Shown here in pieces: positions 36,454 to 44,816 of a stretch of DNA of 54,413 nucleotides. Location of the stretch: assembly GCA_037441765.1 (NCBI GenBank), contig JBBIRM010000006.1:1-54413 (forward strand), written 5' to 3'. Position 1 is the stretch's first letter. Each line of letters begins with the position of its first letter. The stretch comes from JBBIRM01 sp037441765. Its GTDB lineage: Bacteria; Desulfobacterota; BSN033; UBA1163. The position numbers and the translations under genes are program-made. The notes under the pieces were generated by a model, which did no database searches, was not told the origin of the DNA, and saw only the letters and a program-made list of their open reading frames with translations.

Positions 36454-38310
36454 TTATTGAACAATGATTGCTTCAAATTTGCAGGCCTCATAGCAGGCCC
36501 TGCACTTTATACATTTCTCCATATCGAGGCTGTGGGTTTTCTTTCTCTCACCTGTGATCGCCTCCACAGGACAGGCCTTGAGACATGCCCCACAGCCTGT
36601 GCATTTTTCGGAATCGATTGAAAACGTAATAAGGTCTTTGCAAAATTTTGCTGGGCACCTTTTTTCTTTAATATGTGCATCGTACTCATCCTTGAAATAT
36701 CGAAGGGTTGAAAGGACAGGGTTGGGCGCTGTCATCCCAAGGCCACAGAGGGAGGTATCGACCATGGCCCAGGAGAGGTCTTGGAGAAGTTCGATATCTT
36801 TTTCTTTCCCCCCTCCTTCACAGATTCGGTTGAGGATTTCACCCATCTGTTGAAGGCCTTCCCGGCATGGGGTACACTTTCCGCAGGACTCCTCCTGAAG
36901 AAATTTTACAAAGTACCTGGCCATATCAACCATACAGTTTTCCTCATCCATCACAATCATGCCACCCGAACCCATCATGGAGCCTGCCTCCTGAAGCCGA
37001 TGGAAATCAACCGGGAGATCGAGAAGGCCTTCCGGAATACAGCCTCCTGAAGGCCCTCCTGTCTGTATGGCCTTAAAACGTTTGCCTCCAGGGATTCCTC
37101 CGCCAATCTGATAGACGATCTCACGAAGTGTGATGCCCATGGGGACTTCGACCAGCCCTGTATGATTGATCTTTCCTACGAGTGAGAAGATTTTGGTGCC
37201 TTTTGAGGTTTCTGTTCCAATTGTGTTATACCAGTCTGCCCCTCGATTTATAATGATCGGGACGTTGGCCCATGTCTCCACGTTATTAAGATTGGAGGGT
37301 TGATCCCAGAGACCATGTTCAACCGTATGAATATACTTTGCCCTGGGCTCCCCAACCCTTCCTTCAAGGGAGGCCATCAGAGCGGTCGATTCTCCACAAA
37401 CGAATGCCCCGCCTCCACGGTTGATCTTAATGTTAAAGTTAAATTTAGAGCCCAAAATATTTTTCCCGAGAAGGCAATATTGTTTTGCCTGTTCTATTGC
37501 GGTCCCAAGATGGGTGACCGCAAGTGGGTATTCATTTCGAACATAGACATACCCTTCTTCGGAGCCAATCGCATAGGCACCGATGAGCATCCCTTCTATC
37601 ACGCTATGAGGATTCCCTTCCAAGAGAGAACGATCCATATAGGCCCCAGGATCTCCCTCATCAGCGTTGCAGATGACAAACTTCTCTTTTCCTTTGGCTT
37701 TTCGACAGGCCTCCCATTTTACTCCAGTTGGAAACCCCCCACCTCCTCTTCCCCTTAGGCCAGACCTTTTGATGGTTTCAATCACATCCTCAGGTTTCAT
37801 CTCAGTTAAAACCTTTTCAAGGGCCTGATAACCACCCGTTGCAATATAGTCATCGATGGAGGTGGGATCGATCTCCCCATTCGCTCCAAAGACTAACCTC
37901 TGCTGAAATTTATAGAAAGGAATATCATATTCATGAATAATCCTTTCCTTTGTCTCCGGGTTTTGATAGAGAAGTTCCTCGATGACCTTCCCACCAAGAA
38001 CAGTATCTGTTATGATTTTGTAAACATCCTTTTTTTCAACATTGGTATAGCAGATCATTTCGGGTCGAATGACCACCAAAGGACCTCGCTCACAAAAACC
38101 ATGACACCCGGTTGCTCGAACCTCAACCTCTTCTCCGAGATGTTGATTGAGGATCTCCTTTCTAAACTCTTCAACCACTTCTGAGGCCCCTGTTGCCTGA
38201 CAACCTGTTCCTGAACATATGGTAATGCAGGGTTTATTCTTTTCTCTCGATTTTTGCAGGGATTCGCGGAGAGTCCGAAGATCTGAAATCTTTTTTAGAA
38301 GATAACTCAT
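36454..38310 (-). CDS. NuoF/HydB-like NADH-binding flavoprotein subunit
   Basis: A 618-residue diaphorase subunit. An N-terminal thioredoxin-like [2Fe-2S] domain (C32, C37, C69, C73) precedes the NADH/FMN domain (GLRGRGGGGFPTGVKWEAC, about 185-203; YVYVRNEYPLAV; FVCGESTALMASLEGRVGEP), an SLBB domain, the NuoF [4Fe-4S] motif CGKCTPCREGLQQM and a C-terminal two-cluster ferredoxin domain. This long form is typical of soluble bifurcating complexes (HydB/HndC) rather than complex I. No [FeFe] hydrogenase gene is nearby, so the partner is probably the IorA-GltD fusion. Confidence 0.93.
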   Translation of the reverse strand: MSYLLKKISDLRTLRESLQKSREKNKPCITICSGTGCQATGASEVVEEFRKEILNQHLGEEVEVRATGCHGFCERGPLVVIRPEMICYTNVEKKDVYKIITDTVLGGKVIEELLYQNPETKERIIHEYDIPFYKFQQRLVFGANGEIDPTSIDDYIATGGYQALEKVLTEMKPEDVIETIKRSGLRGRGGGGFPTGVKWEACRKAKGKEKFVICNADEGDPGAYMDRSLLEGNPHSVIEGMLIGAYAIGSEEGYVYVRNEYPLAVTHLGTAIEQAKQYCLLGKNILGSKFNFNIKINRGGGAFVCGESTALMASLEGRVGEPRAKYIHTVEHGLWDQPSNLNNVETWANVPIIINRGADWYNTIGTETSKGTKIFSLVGKINHTGLVEVPMGITLREIVYQIGGGIPGGKRFKAIQTGGPSGGCIPEGLLDLPVDFHRLQEAGSMMGSGGMIVMDEENCMVDMARYFVKFLQEESCGKCTPCREGLQQMGEILNRICEGGGKEKDIELLQDLSWAMVDTSLCGLGMTAPNPVLSTLRYFKDEYDAHIKEKRCPAKFCKDLITFSIDSEKCTGCGACLKACPVEAITGERKKTHSLDMEKCIKCRACYEACKFEAIIVQ

Positions 38311-38331
38311 GGCTCCATTGCTTTAGGTTCT

Positions 38332-38826
38332 TCAAATGCCCGATTCCATAGAATCGCTCAATTTAGAATTTTTACATTTCCTTAGGATGGGATCAATCTT
38401 ACTGGTATTTATTTTTCCATAATATTTTTTGTCAACCACCAGAATTGGTCCTAAGGCACATGCTCCAAGACAGTTGACGCTTTCAAGGGAAAAGGCGAGG
38501 TCCTTAGTTGTCCCTCCACACTTTATGCCCAATCGATTTTCAAGATAGTTAAGAATTCTTCCTCCTCCCCTTACATGACAGGCTGTTCCCAAACAGACCT
38601 GGATCGTGTGCTTTCCCTTTGGTTCGAGAGTGAAGGCCTTATAAAAAGTAGCCACCTCATAGATAGTCGTAATAGGGATATCAAGACTTTTTGAGACCTG
38701 ATCAAGGGCCTTTCGAGGGAGGTAGTTCATCCTCGATTGGATGTCCTGGAGGATTCCAATCAGAGAGGCCTTCTGATAACCATGTCTTTCAATAATCTCA
38801 CAAACCGCCTCTAAGTCCACTGGCAT
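38332..38826 (-). CDS. NuoE/HydC-like [2Fe-2S] subunit
   Basis: A 164-residue thioredoxin-like [2Fe-2S] protein with ligands C78, C83, C119 and C123 (VCLGTACHVRG and NCLGACALGP). It passes electrons between the NuoF-type flavin and other clusters. It lies 21 bp before the NuoF-like gene, and the pair belongs with the iron-sulfur protein and IorA fusion downstream. Confidence 0.93.
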   Translation of the reverse strand: MPVDLEAVCEIIERHGYQKASLIGILQDIQSRMNYLPRKALDQVSKSLDIPITTIYEVATFYKAFTLEPKGKHTIQVCLGTACHVRGGGRILNYLENRLGIKCGGTTKDLAFSLESVNCLGACALGPILVVDKKYYGKINTSKIDPILRKCKNSKLSDSMESGI

Positions 38827-38859
38827 CTTTGCCTTTATCTTTTCTCCTTTAATTTAATT

Positions 38860-39954
38860 TTAACTGATTCGATTCAGCACCTCAATTCCCTTAAGAAGGG
38901 TCTCTTCGGGAGCAGCAAAGGAGATCCTCACATGGCTTTTCCTTTTAGAAAAGACGCTTCCTGGCACAATGAAGAGATTGTTCTGGATTGCCTTTTCGAC
39001 AAAGAGATCGCCATCTCCCCCTGGGGCCTCTGGGAAGATGTAAAAAGCCCCTTGTGGCTTTTGAACCTGAAATTTCTCTTTTAAGCCTTCATAGATTAGG
39101 TCCCTCTTCTTTCGGTATTCGAGGATGTAATCATCCATAGGATAATCCAGGGCCTTAACCCCAGCCTTTTGAGCAAAGGAACAGACACTGGAGAAAGTGT
39201 ATTGCTGGAGAGTAATCATCTGCTGGATGATCTCCCGGGGACCTGCGACATAACCCAACCTCCATCCTGTCATCGCCCAGGCCTTAGAAAACCCCCCGAA
39301 GGTAATCGTCTTCTCATAGAGTTGACCGATCGTGGGACAAGAAGGGGCATCATAGACGAAGTGGTCATAGATATCATCAGATAGAATGAGAAGATCCCTC
39401 TCGCGTGCAATTCTAATAACCATCTTCAAGTCCTCTAATGGGTAGATTGCACCTGTTGGGTTATTGGGACTATTGATAATAATCAATTTCGTCTTCTTTG
39501 AAATCTTCTGGATCAACTCCTCTTCTCTTAGGCGAAACTCGGGGTAGGTGTCTAAGAAGACAGGAATCCCTCCCATGAGAAGGACCTGATATTCATACAT
39601 CACAAAAAATGGGTCAGGGATTATGACCTCATCCCCAGGATTGATCAGGGCAAGGCTTGCAAGGAGGAGGCCACCTGTCACTCCAGCCGTGACCATCACT
39701 TCCTCAAACTGTATCCCCTTCTTTTTTAGATGTTGTGCAATCTTATCCCTCAATTGAGGGATCCCCTGGGTGGGGGTATATTTGTTAAACCCCTTTCTTA
39801 TCCATTCAATCCCTTCCTCTTTAAGAGGGGAAGGGATGTCAAAATCAGGTTCTCCGATGCTCAGGTTGATAGGGTTTTTCATCTGACGGGCTAAATCGAA
39901 GATACGTCTCACCCCTGAGGGTTTAATGTTCAACAAACGATCAGAAATGATCAT
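38860..39954 (-). CDS. Class I/II aminotransferase, probably aromatic
   Basis: A 364-residue PLP enzyme of fold type I. NSPNNPTGAIY and the PLP lysine K224 in FGGFSKAWAMTGWRLGYVAG are clear. The family includes aspartate, aromatic and branched-chain aminotransferases. Position directly ahead of the NuoE/F and Ior genes suggests it makes the aryl pyruvate that Ior oxidises; the exact amino acid cannot be read from sequence. It is separated from the upstream small gene by 1 nt. Confidence 0.9.
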   Translation of the reverse strand: MIISDRLLNIKPSGVRRIFDLARQMKNPINLSIGEPDFDIPSPLKEEGIEWIRKGFNKYTPTQGIPQLRDKIAQHLKKKGIQFEEVMVTAGVTGGLLLASLALINPGDEVIIPDPFFVMYEYQVLLMGGIPVFLDTYPEFRLREEELIQKISKKTKLIIINSPNNPTGAIYPLEDLKMVIRIARERDLLILSDDIYDHFVYDAPSCPTIGQLYEKTITFGGFSKAWAMTGWRLGYVAGPREIIQQMITLQQYTFSSVCSFAQKAGVKALDYPMDDYILEYRKKRDLIYEGLKEKFQVQKPQGAFYIFPEAPGGDGDLFVEKAIQNNLFIVPGSVFSKRKSHVRISFAAPEETLLKGIEVLNRIS

Positions 39955-39955
39955 C

Positions 39956-40228
39956 CTATCCCTCCCCTTCTTCTTTACCCTTTTTTGCTTTTTCGATCAG
40001 TTCGAGAATGGTTTCGAGCCTTGTCTTGGTTGGAGGGGCAAGGGCCTTCTCGATTTGATCGATGGAATAATGTTCACCAAGAAATTTTGAAATCTCAATC
40101 CTAAATTCCCAGCAGATAATAATTTTTCTACAGGGAAGTTCATCATTGAGGGTTCGGCAGTAGCGAAAGGGAACCTCGCCTCCTAACATTGGACAGCGGA
40201 TGATATGCTCATCATATTCTTCAATCAT
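39956..40228 (-). CDS. Small cysteine-containing protein of unknown function
   Basis: A 90-residue soluble protein with five cysteines in its first half (RCPMLGGEVPFRYCRT, LPCRKIIICWEF) and a charged helical tail (AKKGKEEGEG). Spacing could suit a metal site, but I recognise no family. Its stop lies 1 nt before the aminotransferase start, so it is in that operon. It begins 28 nt after a terminator-like hairpin. Confidence 0.75.
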   Translation of the reverse strand: MIEEYDEHIIRCPMLGGEVPFRYCRTLNDELPCRKIIICWEFRIEISKFLGEHYSIDQIEKALAPPTKTRLETILELIEKAKKGKEEGEG

Positions 40229-40256
40229 TTGAGTATTTTGTCACAATTAAGATCAG

Positions 40257-40289
40257 AAAAAAATCCTACGGGCCTTTTGGGCCCGTAGG
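40257..40289 (-). terminator. Rho-independent terminator after trpB2
   Basis: On the minus strand a 10-bp stem (CCTACGGGCC with GGCCCGTAGG) is followed by ATTTTTTT. It lies 12 nt beyond the trpB2 stop and 28 nt before the next gene, so it either ends the trpB2 message or limits read-through into the aminotransferase-Ior operon. Confidence 0.85.
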
Positions 40290-40300
40290 ACGAGGAGAGT

Positions 40301-41692
40301 TTAAATGGGTTTTCCCTTTTTTACCATCTTGGGTTTTGGCAATCTTTCAATCGCCTGAAGTGATTTCTTCATTTCATCCTCTGGCAGTGGGTAGTTGACC
40401 AGTTTTCCAGTAAAGTAGGAGTCATACCCGCCTAAGTCCATCAAACCATGTCCACTCCAGTTAAGAAGGATGACCTTCTCTTTGCCCTCCTCCTTAGCTT
40501 TTTTGGCCTCCTCAATCACTGTACAAATGGCATGACTTGTTTCTGGTGCAGAGATTTGTCCTTCTGTCCTTGCCCAGAGAACCGCTGCCTCATAGCACTC
40601 TAATTGATTATAGGCCCGAGGTGTGATCAACCCTTCAATGATGAGTTGGCTCAGGAGAGGTGCAATTCCATGGTAGCGGAGTCCTCCAGCGTGGATTGGA
40701 GGTGGAATAAAGGCGTGGCCAAGGCTATGCATTGGAAGGAGAGGGGTTGTTGCAGCGGTATCTCCGAAGTCATAGACAAAGGGTGCACGAGTCATGGTCG
40801 GGCAAGATGTAGGTTCAGCAGGGATAATAGTAATATCCGCTCCGTTGATCTTATCAAGAACAAACGGGAATGCAAGGCCTGCAAAGTTACTTCCACCACC
40901 TGCACACCCGGTTACCACATCGACCTTCTTTTCTCCAAATTTCTCTAACTGTTTCTTCGCCTCCAAACCAATAATGGTCTGATGCATGAGCACATGGTTC
41001 AATACGCTTCCAAGAGAGTATCGGGTGTCTTTGGAGGTGACTGCATCCTCAATGGCTTCACTGATGGCGATACCCAGACTTCCAGGAGAATCAGGGGTTT
41101 GCTCAAGGATCTTTCTGCCTGCATTTGTGTCTTTACTCGGGCTTGGGACACAGTTAGCTCCCCAGACGTTCATCATCAACCGCCTATAGGGTTTTTGGTC
41201 ATAACTTATTCGAACCATATAGACCTTGCATTCTAAGCCAAATAGACAGCAAGCAAAACTGAGAGCACTTCCCCATTGACCTGCACCTGTCTCGGTAGTT
41301 ATCCTTTTTATACCGAAGGCCTTGTTATAGTAGGCCTGAGCCACAGCGGTATTTGGTTTGTGACTTCCTGGAGGGCTTACTCCTTCATTCTTATAATATA
41401 TTCGTGCAGGCGTTCCTAAGGCCTTCTCGAGGGCATGGGCACGATGAAGGGGTGTTGGCCTCCAGATGAGGTATTTTTCCATTACCTCTTGGGGGATATC
41501 GATCCAACGTTGTTGGCTTACCTCCTGTTCAATGAGGTTCATCGGAAAGACAGGGGCAAGATCTTGTGGACCAATGGGCTGGCCTGTTGCAGGATGAATG
41601 GGTGGTTGGAGTGGAGTGGGTAAGTCTGCCTGAATATTATACCACTGCTTTGGAATCTCATCCTCTCTTAAAAAAACTTTATACTCCTTCAT
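40301..41692 (-). CDS. trpB: Tryptophan synthase beta-like protein, TrpB2 type
   Basis: A 463-residue TrpB of the longer type 2 group. The PLP lysine is K112 (SPPGSHKPNTA), the catalytic Glu region is TTETGAGQWGS (E134), and the phosphate-binding loop is TGCAGGGSNF. TrpB2 differs from the TrpB of trpAB operons by its long N-terminus and by poor contact with TrpA; such enzymes act alone on indole plus serine or phosphoserine. No other trp genes are here. Position upstream of an aminotransferase and Ior genes may mean a link to indole salvage or tryptophan turnover. Confidence 0.92.
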   Translation of the reverse strand: MKEYKVFLREDEIPKQWYNIQADLPTPLQPPIHPATGQPIGPQDLAPVFPMNLIEQEVSQQRWIDIPQEVMEKYLIWRPTPLHRAHALEKALGTPARIYYKNEGVSPPGSHKPNTAVAQAYYNKAFGIKRITTETGAGQWGSALSFACCLFGLECKVYMVRISYDQKPYRRLMMNVWGANCVPSPSKDTNAGRKILEQTPDSPGSLGIAISEAIEDAVTSKDTRYSLGSVLNHVLMHQTIIGLEAKKQLEKFGEKKVDVVTGCAGGGSNFAGLAFPFVLDKINGADITIIPAEPTSCPTMTRAPFVYDFGDTAATTPLLPMHSLGHAFIPPPIHAGGLRYHGIAPLLSQLIIEGLITPRAYNQLECYEAAVLWARTEGQISAPETSHAICTVIEEAKKAKEEGKEKVILLNWSGHGLMDLGGYDSYFTGKLVNYPLPEDEMKKSLQAIERLPKPKMVKKGKPI

Positions 41693-41810
41693 AATCGCCT
41701 CCTTTTTTTGGGATAATTTTACTTAAGGTGTGGAACTTTTTTATTCACCACCTCCTTTTTTAAAAGAATTTTTTATTATGAATCCCCCCACCTTTGGAAA
41801 AGTAGAATTT

Positions 41811-41839
41811 CAAATATCAATAATTTTTAGGGTTGTCAA
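41811..41839 (-). promoter_or_regulatory. Putative promoter of trpB2
   Basis: A perfect TTGACA (complement of 41834-41839) and TATTTG (41811-41816) are 17 nt apart and lie about 120 bp before the trpB2 ATG. The -10 match is weak, but the -35 and spacing are good. The intervening leader is AT-rich and I see no attenuator in it. Confidence 0.45.
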
Positions 41840-41855
41840 GAGTTAAGTTGGAGAA

Positions 41856-42284
41856 TTACGGTTTCTTTCCTTCGAACTCTTTCCATTTATAGTCAATCAG
41901 TTCGAGTAATACCCCATTCATCTTCTTGGGATGGATGAAGGCAAATTCAGAGTCCCGAAATGGCCTCGCCCCCCCGATAAAGGGGTATCCCTTTGCTTTC
42001 AGTTCCTCTATCGCGGAACGTGTATTGTCCACATTTAGGCTTAGGACCATTATCCCTTCGCCCCTTTTTTCGATAAATTTTGCCACCTCTCCATCCTGGG
42101 TGGTGGACTCCATCAGTTCAAATCCCACCTCTCCCAACCAGTACCTGACAACCTTAATCTTTTCAAGTTCATCCACATAGGTATCATCCGGTTCAATTTT
42201 CCCTAAAACAGGTTCCCAGACCTTTCTTGCCTCCTCAATGTTCTTTACTGCGATACAGATATGATCAATCTTATTCACCTTCAT
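41856..42284 (-). CDS. Methylmalonyl-CoA-epimerase-like VOC protein
   Basis: A 142-residue vicinal oxygen chelate protein. The N-terminal IDHICIAVKNIEEA with metal His 8, the GEVGFELMES strand and the FIHPKKMNGVLLELID end match methylmalonyl-CoA epimerases. It could epimerise a 2-substituted acyl-CoA. It lies 13 bp after the class III aminotransferase gene and is the last gene of the Mo hydroxylase cluster. No mutase gene is present, so the substrate may not be methylmalonyl-CoA. Confidence 0.85.
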   Translation of the reverse strand: MKVNKIDHICIAVKNIEEARKVWEPVLGKIEPDDTYVDELEKIKVVRYWLGEVGFELMESTTQDGEVAKFIEKRGEGIMVLSLNVDNTRSAIEELKAKGYPFIGGARPFRDSEFAFIHPKKMNGVLLELIDYKWKEFEGKKP

Positions 42285-42297
42285 CCTGTTCTCCCAT

Positions 42298-43560
42298 TTA
42301 AAGGTTGGTCTGATATTTTTCGTTTAAATAGGCAAAGGCCTCATCGATCGCCCTGGCTGCTATTTCGAGATCCTGATCCGTATGTCTGTAACAAATATAT
42401 CCATGATGGTGAGGGGCGAAGAAGATACCCCTGCGAATCAGTTGAGTGTAAAACTCATCGCGTCTGGCCCGATGAGTTCCGGCTTCATCTCGCTTGAAGG
42501 TAATAAAGAACATGGGTGCAACACCACTTAACTCAGCCCCGACATTATACTTACCCATGATCTCTTGAATTTTTTTTAAGAAACGTCCACCTTTTTCCCA
42601 AATCTTATCAAGGACGTTATCCCGTTTGAGGATTTCAATGGTTTTGAGGGCAGCAATAAAACTGTCACTGTTGGGGAAGAAGGTAGAGGAGATAAAGAGT
42701 TTCTGAGCGGCTGACATCATTACCTCTGCCTTCCCTGTAACAACACTGATCGCATACCCATTGGCCATTCCTTTCCCGAGGACGGTCAGGTCAGGGATGA
42801 CCCCATAAAGTTCCTGCGCCCCACCCATTCTGAGCCTGAAACATGTTCGGACTTCATCAAATATCAATACAGCACCATACTGATGAGCAATCTCTCTTAC
42901 ACCCTCAAGGAACCCAGGCTTAGGCTCCTCCATTTTTTGATGGAGCGGATGACCAAATGGAGTCATAATAATCGCTGCGGTCTGATCGCCATACCGTTTC
43001 ATCAGGTCTCTAAGATGATCCAGGTCATTATAACGGAATTCATAGACGTCTTCGTAGAGTTTTTCAGGAATGCCTCCTTTCATCTCCACACACCAGTCAT
43101 GCCAGCCGTGATAGCCACATCTCATCACCTTGATACGGTTAGTATAGGCCCTTGCAATCCTAATGCTTGCGGTGGTGGCGTCGGAGCCTGTCTTTAAAAA
43201 AATACTCATCTCAGAACTCGGGACAATCTCACGGAGTGTTTTAGCAAGTTCATTCTGATACCTCTGGGTGAGGGTAAAACAGAAACCTTTGTCCCTGATC
43301 TGCCGAATGACCGCTTCATCCACCTCTTCTTCTCGATAGCCGAGGATGATCGGTCCATAGCCACACATAAAATCGATATACTCATTTCCATCCACATCGG
43401 TTAACCTGCAACCCTTTCCATGTTCAAGAAAGATAGGATACTCGCCTTCAATAAAATCGCTCGGTTTTCTTGCTCCCAGAACTCCTCCTGGAACCAATTT
43501 TTTTGCCTCTTCAAAAAGTTCCATGCTCTTTGAGAGGTTCAGCTTTTCAATGTTTCTCAT
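42298..43560 (-). CDS. Class III aminotransferase (GSA-aminomutase-like)
   Basis: A 420-residue PLP enzyme. D235-E236 (FDEVRTCFR) and the PLP lysine K263 (VLGKGMANGYA) are in place, as are FMCGYGPIILGY and KTGSDATTASIRIARAYT. It resembles glutamate-1-semialdehyde 2,1-aminomutase but sits in a catabolic cluster without hemA or hemB, so it is probably an omega- or other aminotransferase acting on the cluster's substrate. It lies 67 bp after the saccharopine-dehydrogenase-like gene. Confidence 0.87.
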   Translation of the reverse strand: MRNIEKLNLSKSMELFEEAKKLVPGGVLGARKPSDFIEGEYPIFLEHGKGCRLTDVDGNEYIDFMCGYGPIILGYREEEVDEAVIRQIRDKGFCFTLTQRYQNELAKTLREIVPSSEMSIFLKTGSDATTASIRIARAYTNRIKVMRCGYHGWHDWCVEMKGGIPEKLYEDVYEFRYNDLDHLRDLMKRYGDQTAAIIMTPFGHPLHQKMEEPKPGFLEGVREIAHQYGAVLIFDEVRTCFRLRMGGAQELYGVIPDLTVLGKGMANGYAISVVTGKAEVMMSAAQKLFISSTFFPNSDSFIAALKTIEILKRDNVLDKIWEKGGRFLKKIQEIMGKYNVGAELSGVAPMFFITFKRDEAGTHRARRDEFYTQLIRRGIFFAPHHHGYICYRHTDQDLEIAARAIDEAFAYLNEKYQTNL

Positions 43561-43627
43561 AGAGGTTCTCCTAAGTGTTGAGTTGAAATAAGAATTGGAA
43601 ATCTCTTCCCCTCATATCGGGTTCAAA

Positions 43628-44770
43628 CTAAATTGAAAGAATCGATTGGACTGTTTCTGTTTGGTATATTTTGGCTCCTCTTTGTATCAAGGCTGAAAGG
43701 AATTTTCTGGGATTGATACAACCTTCCGGAGCAACGACCCCCTTAACTGTCACCTCGCCTTCATCAAACATCAGTGCTGCAATAGAGGCAGGAAGCCCTG
43801 TACCTGGGGCCATTCTCCCCACGATGTCTGCCGTGTAGGTCACATTGTTTCCTTTTCTCTCACCCCTTACAATCACTTTTAAACCTGATGCAAAAGGTCC
43901 CTTATCCCTATTATTGGGAATAGATTCCCAGAGTTTTAAAGTAAGATCATATGGTACTATTTTGCTCCCTTTTATCTCCACCGGCTCCTTGCTGAGAAAA
44001 CCTGTCTCCTTTTGTTCTTTAATAAGCTGGTCTACCCACGACGGGATGAGTGCCCCCTTGACCACAACCTTTTTCACGTCCTTGATATAACGTGGAATGG
44101 TTAAGGGTTGAGGATGCCCGACGTAGCGAACTACACAGGTACCAAGGGGTTCGAGGAACTGAGCAACCTCTTCTCCAGTCCCACCTTCAACATATTCTAA
44201 CTTCCCATCCAGATATTGGGGGATTTTCCCCAAGGTCATATGAAGGCTGTGATCCCAGGCCGCTCCAGAAAGTTCAGCAATACTGACGACCCAGAATAGA
44301 TCGATCTCATGCACACGGTCCAGTTGGTCAGCATACCACCTCACAATCACATTGTTTGTACCTGGGTCTGATCCCATTCCTGTGAGAACCGTAATTCCTG
44401 ATTCCTTTGCCAATCGATCAATTTCAGAAGTAAAAAGAATCTCCGTGGCCTCATAGTCATCACAAATATCAATATAATTAACCTTCGCTTCAACCGCTGC
44501 CTTGGCCACAGGGACCGCAGTCTTGTAAAATGGACCAGCGCAATTGATGACTATATCAACCTCTTTGAAGGCTTTAATCAGACCCATGTGGTCATATACA
44601 TCAATTCGGCTGAGAGAGATTTTTTCGCTTGCCCGTAACTTCTCCTGCACCCTATTGGGGTCTATATTGATGTCACCAAGAATCACCTTCTTAATTTTTT
44701 CCTGTTTGATCAGATCCCGGGCCACTCCCTGACCCATCCCCCCGGTTCCACCAATTACTATTGCCTGCAT
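43628..44770 (-). CDS. Saccharopine-dehydrogenase-like NAD(P) oxidoreductase
   Basis: A 380-residue protein with an N-terminal Rossmann motif (VIGGTGGMGQGVARDL, from residue 5), INCAGPFYKTAVPVAKAA and the TVLTGMGSDPGTNNV block of the saccharopine dehydrogenase/carboxynorspermidine synthase fold. These enzymes reduce imines formed between an amino acid and a carbonyl, or run the reverse. It lies between the Mo hydroxylase and an aminotransferase gene, consistent with handling an amino-acid-like intermediate. Confidence 0.85.
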   Translation of the reverse strand: MQAIVIGGTGGMGQGVARDLIKQEKIKKVILGDINIDPNRVQEKLRASEKISLSRIDVYDHMGLIKAFKEVDIVINCAGPFYKTAVPVAKAAVEAKVNYIDICDDYEATEILFTSEIDRLAKESGITVLTGMGSDPGTNNVIVRWYADQLDRVHEIDLFWVVSIAELSGAAWDHSLHMTLGKIPQYLDGKLEYVEGGTGEEVAQFLEPLGTCVVRYVGHPQPLTIPRYIKDVKKVVVKGALIPSWVDQLIKEQKETGFLSKEPVEIKGSKIVPYDLTLKLWESIPNNRDKGPFASGLKVIVRGERKGNNVTYTADIVGRMAPGTGLPASIAALMFDEGEVTVKGVVAPEGCINPRKFLSALIQRGAKIYQTETVQSILSI

Positions 44771-44816
44771 TGGATTCCTCCTCTGGATAGATAATTTTTT
44801 CTCCTCCCACTCTTAA

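Noticed and set aside
37300..37758. 152-codon plus-strand open frame
   Set aside because: Antisense to the strongly conserved NuoF-like gene.
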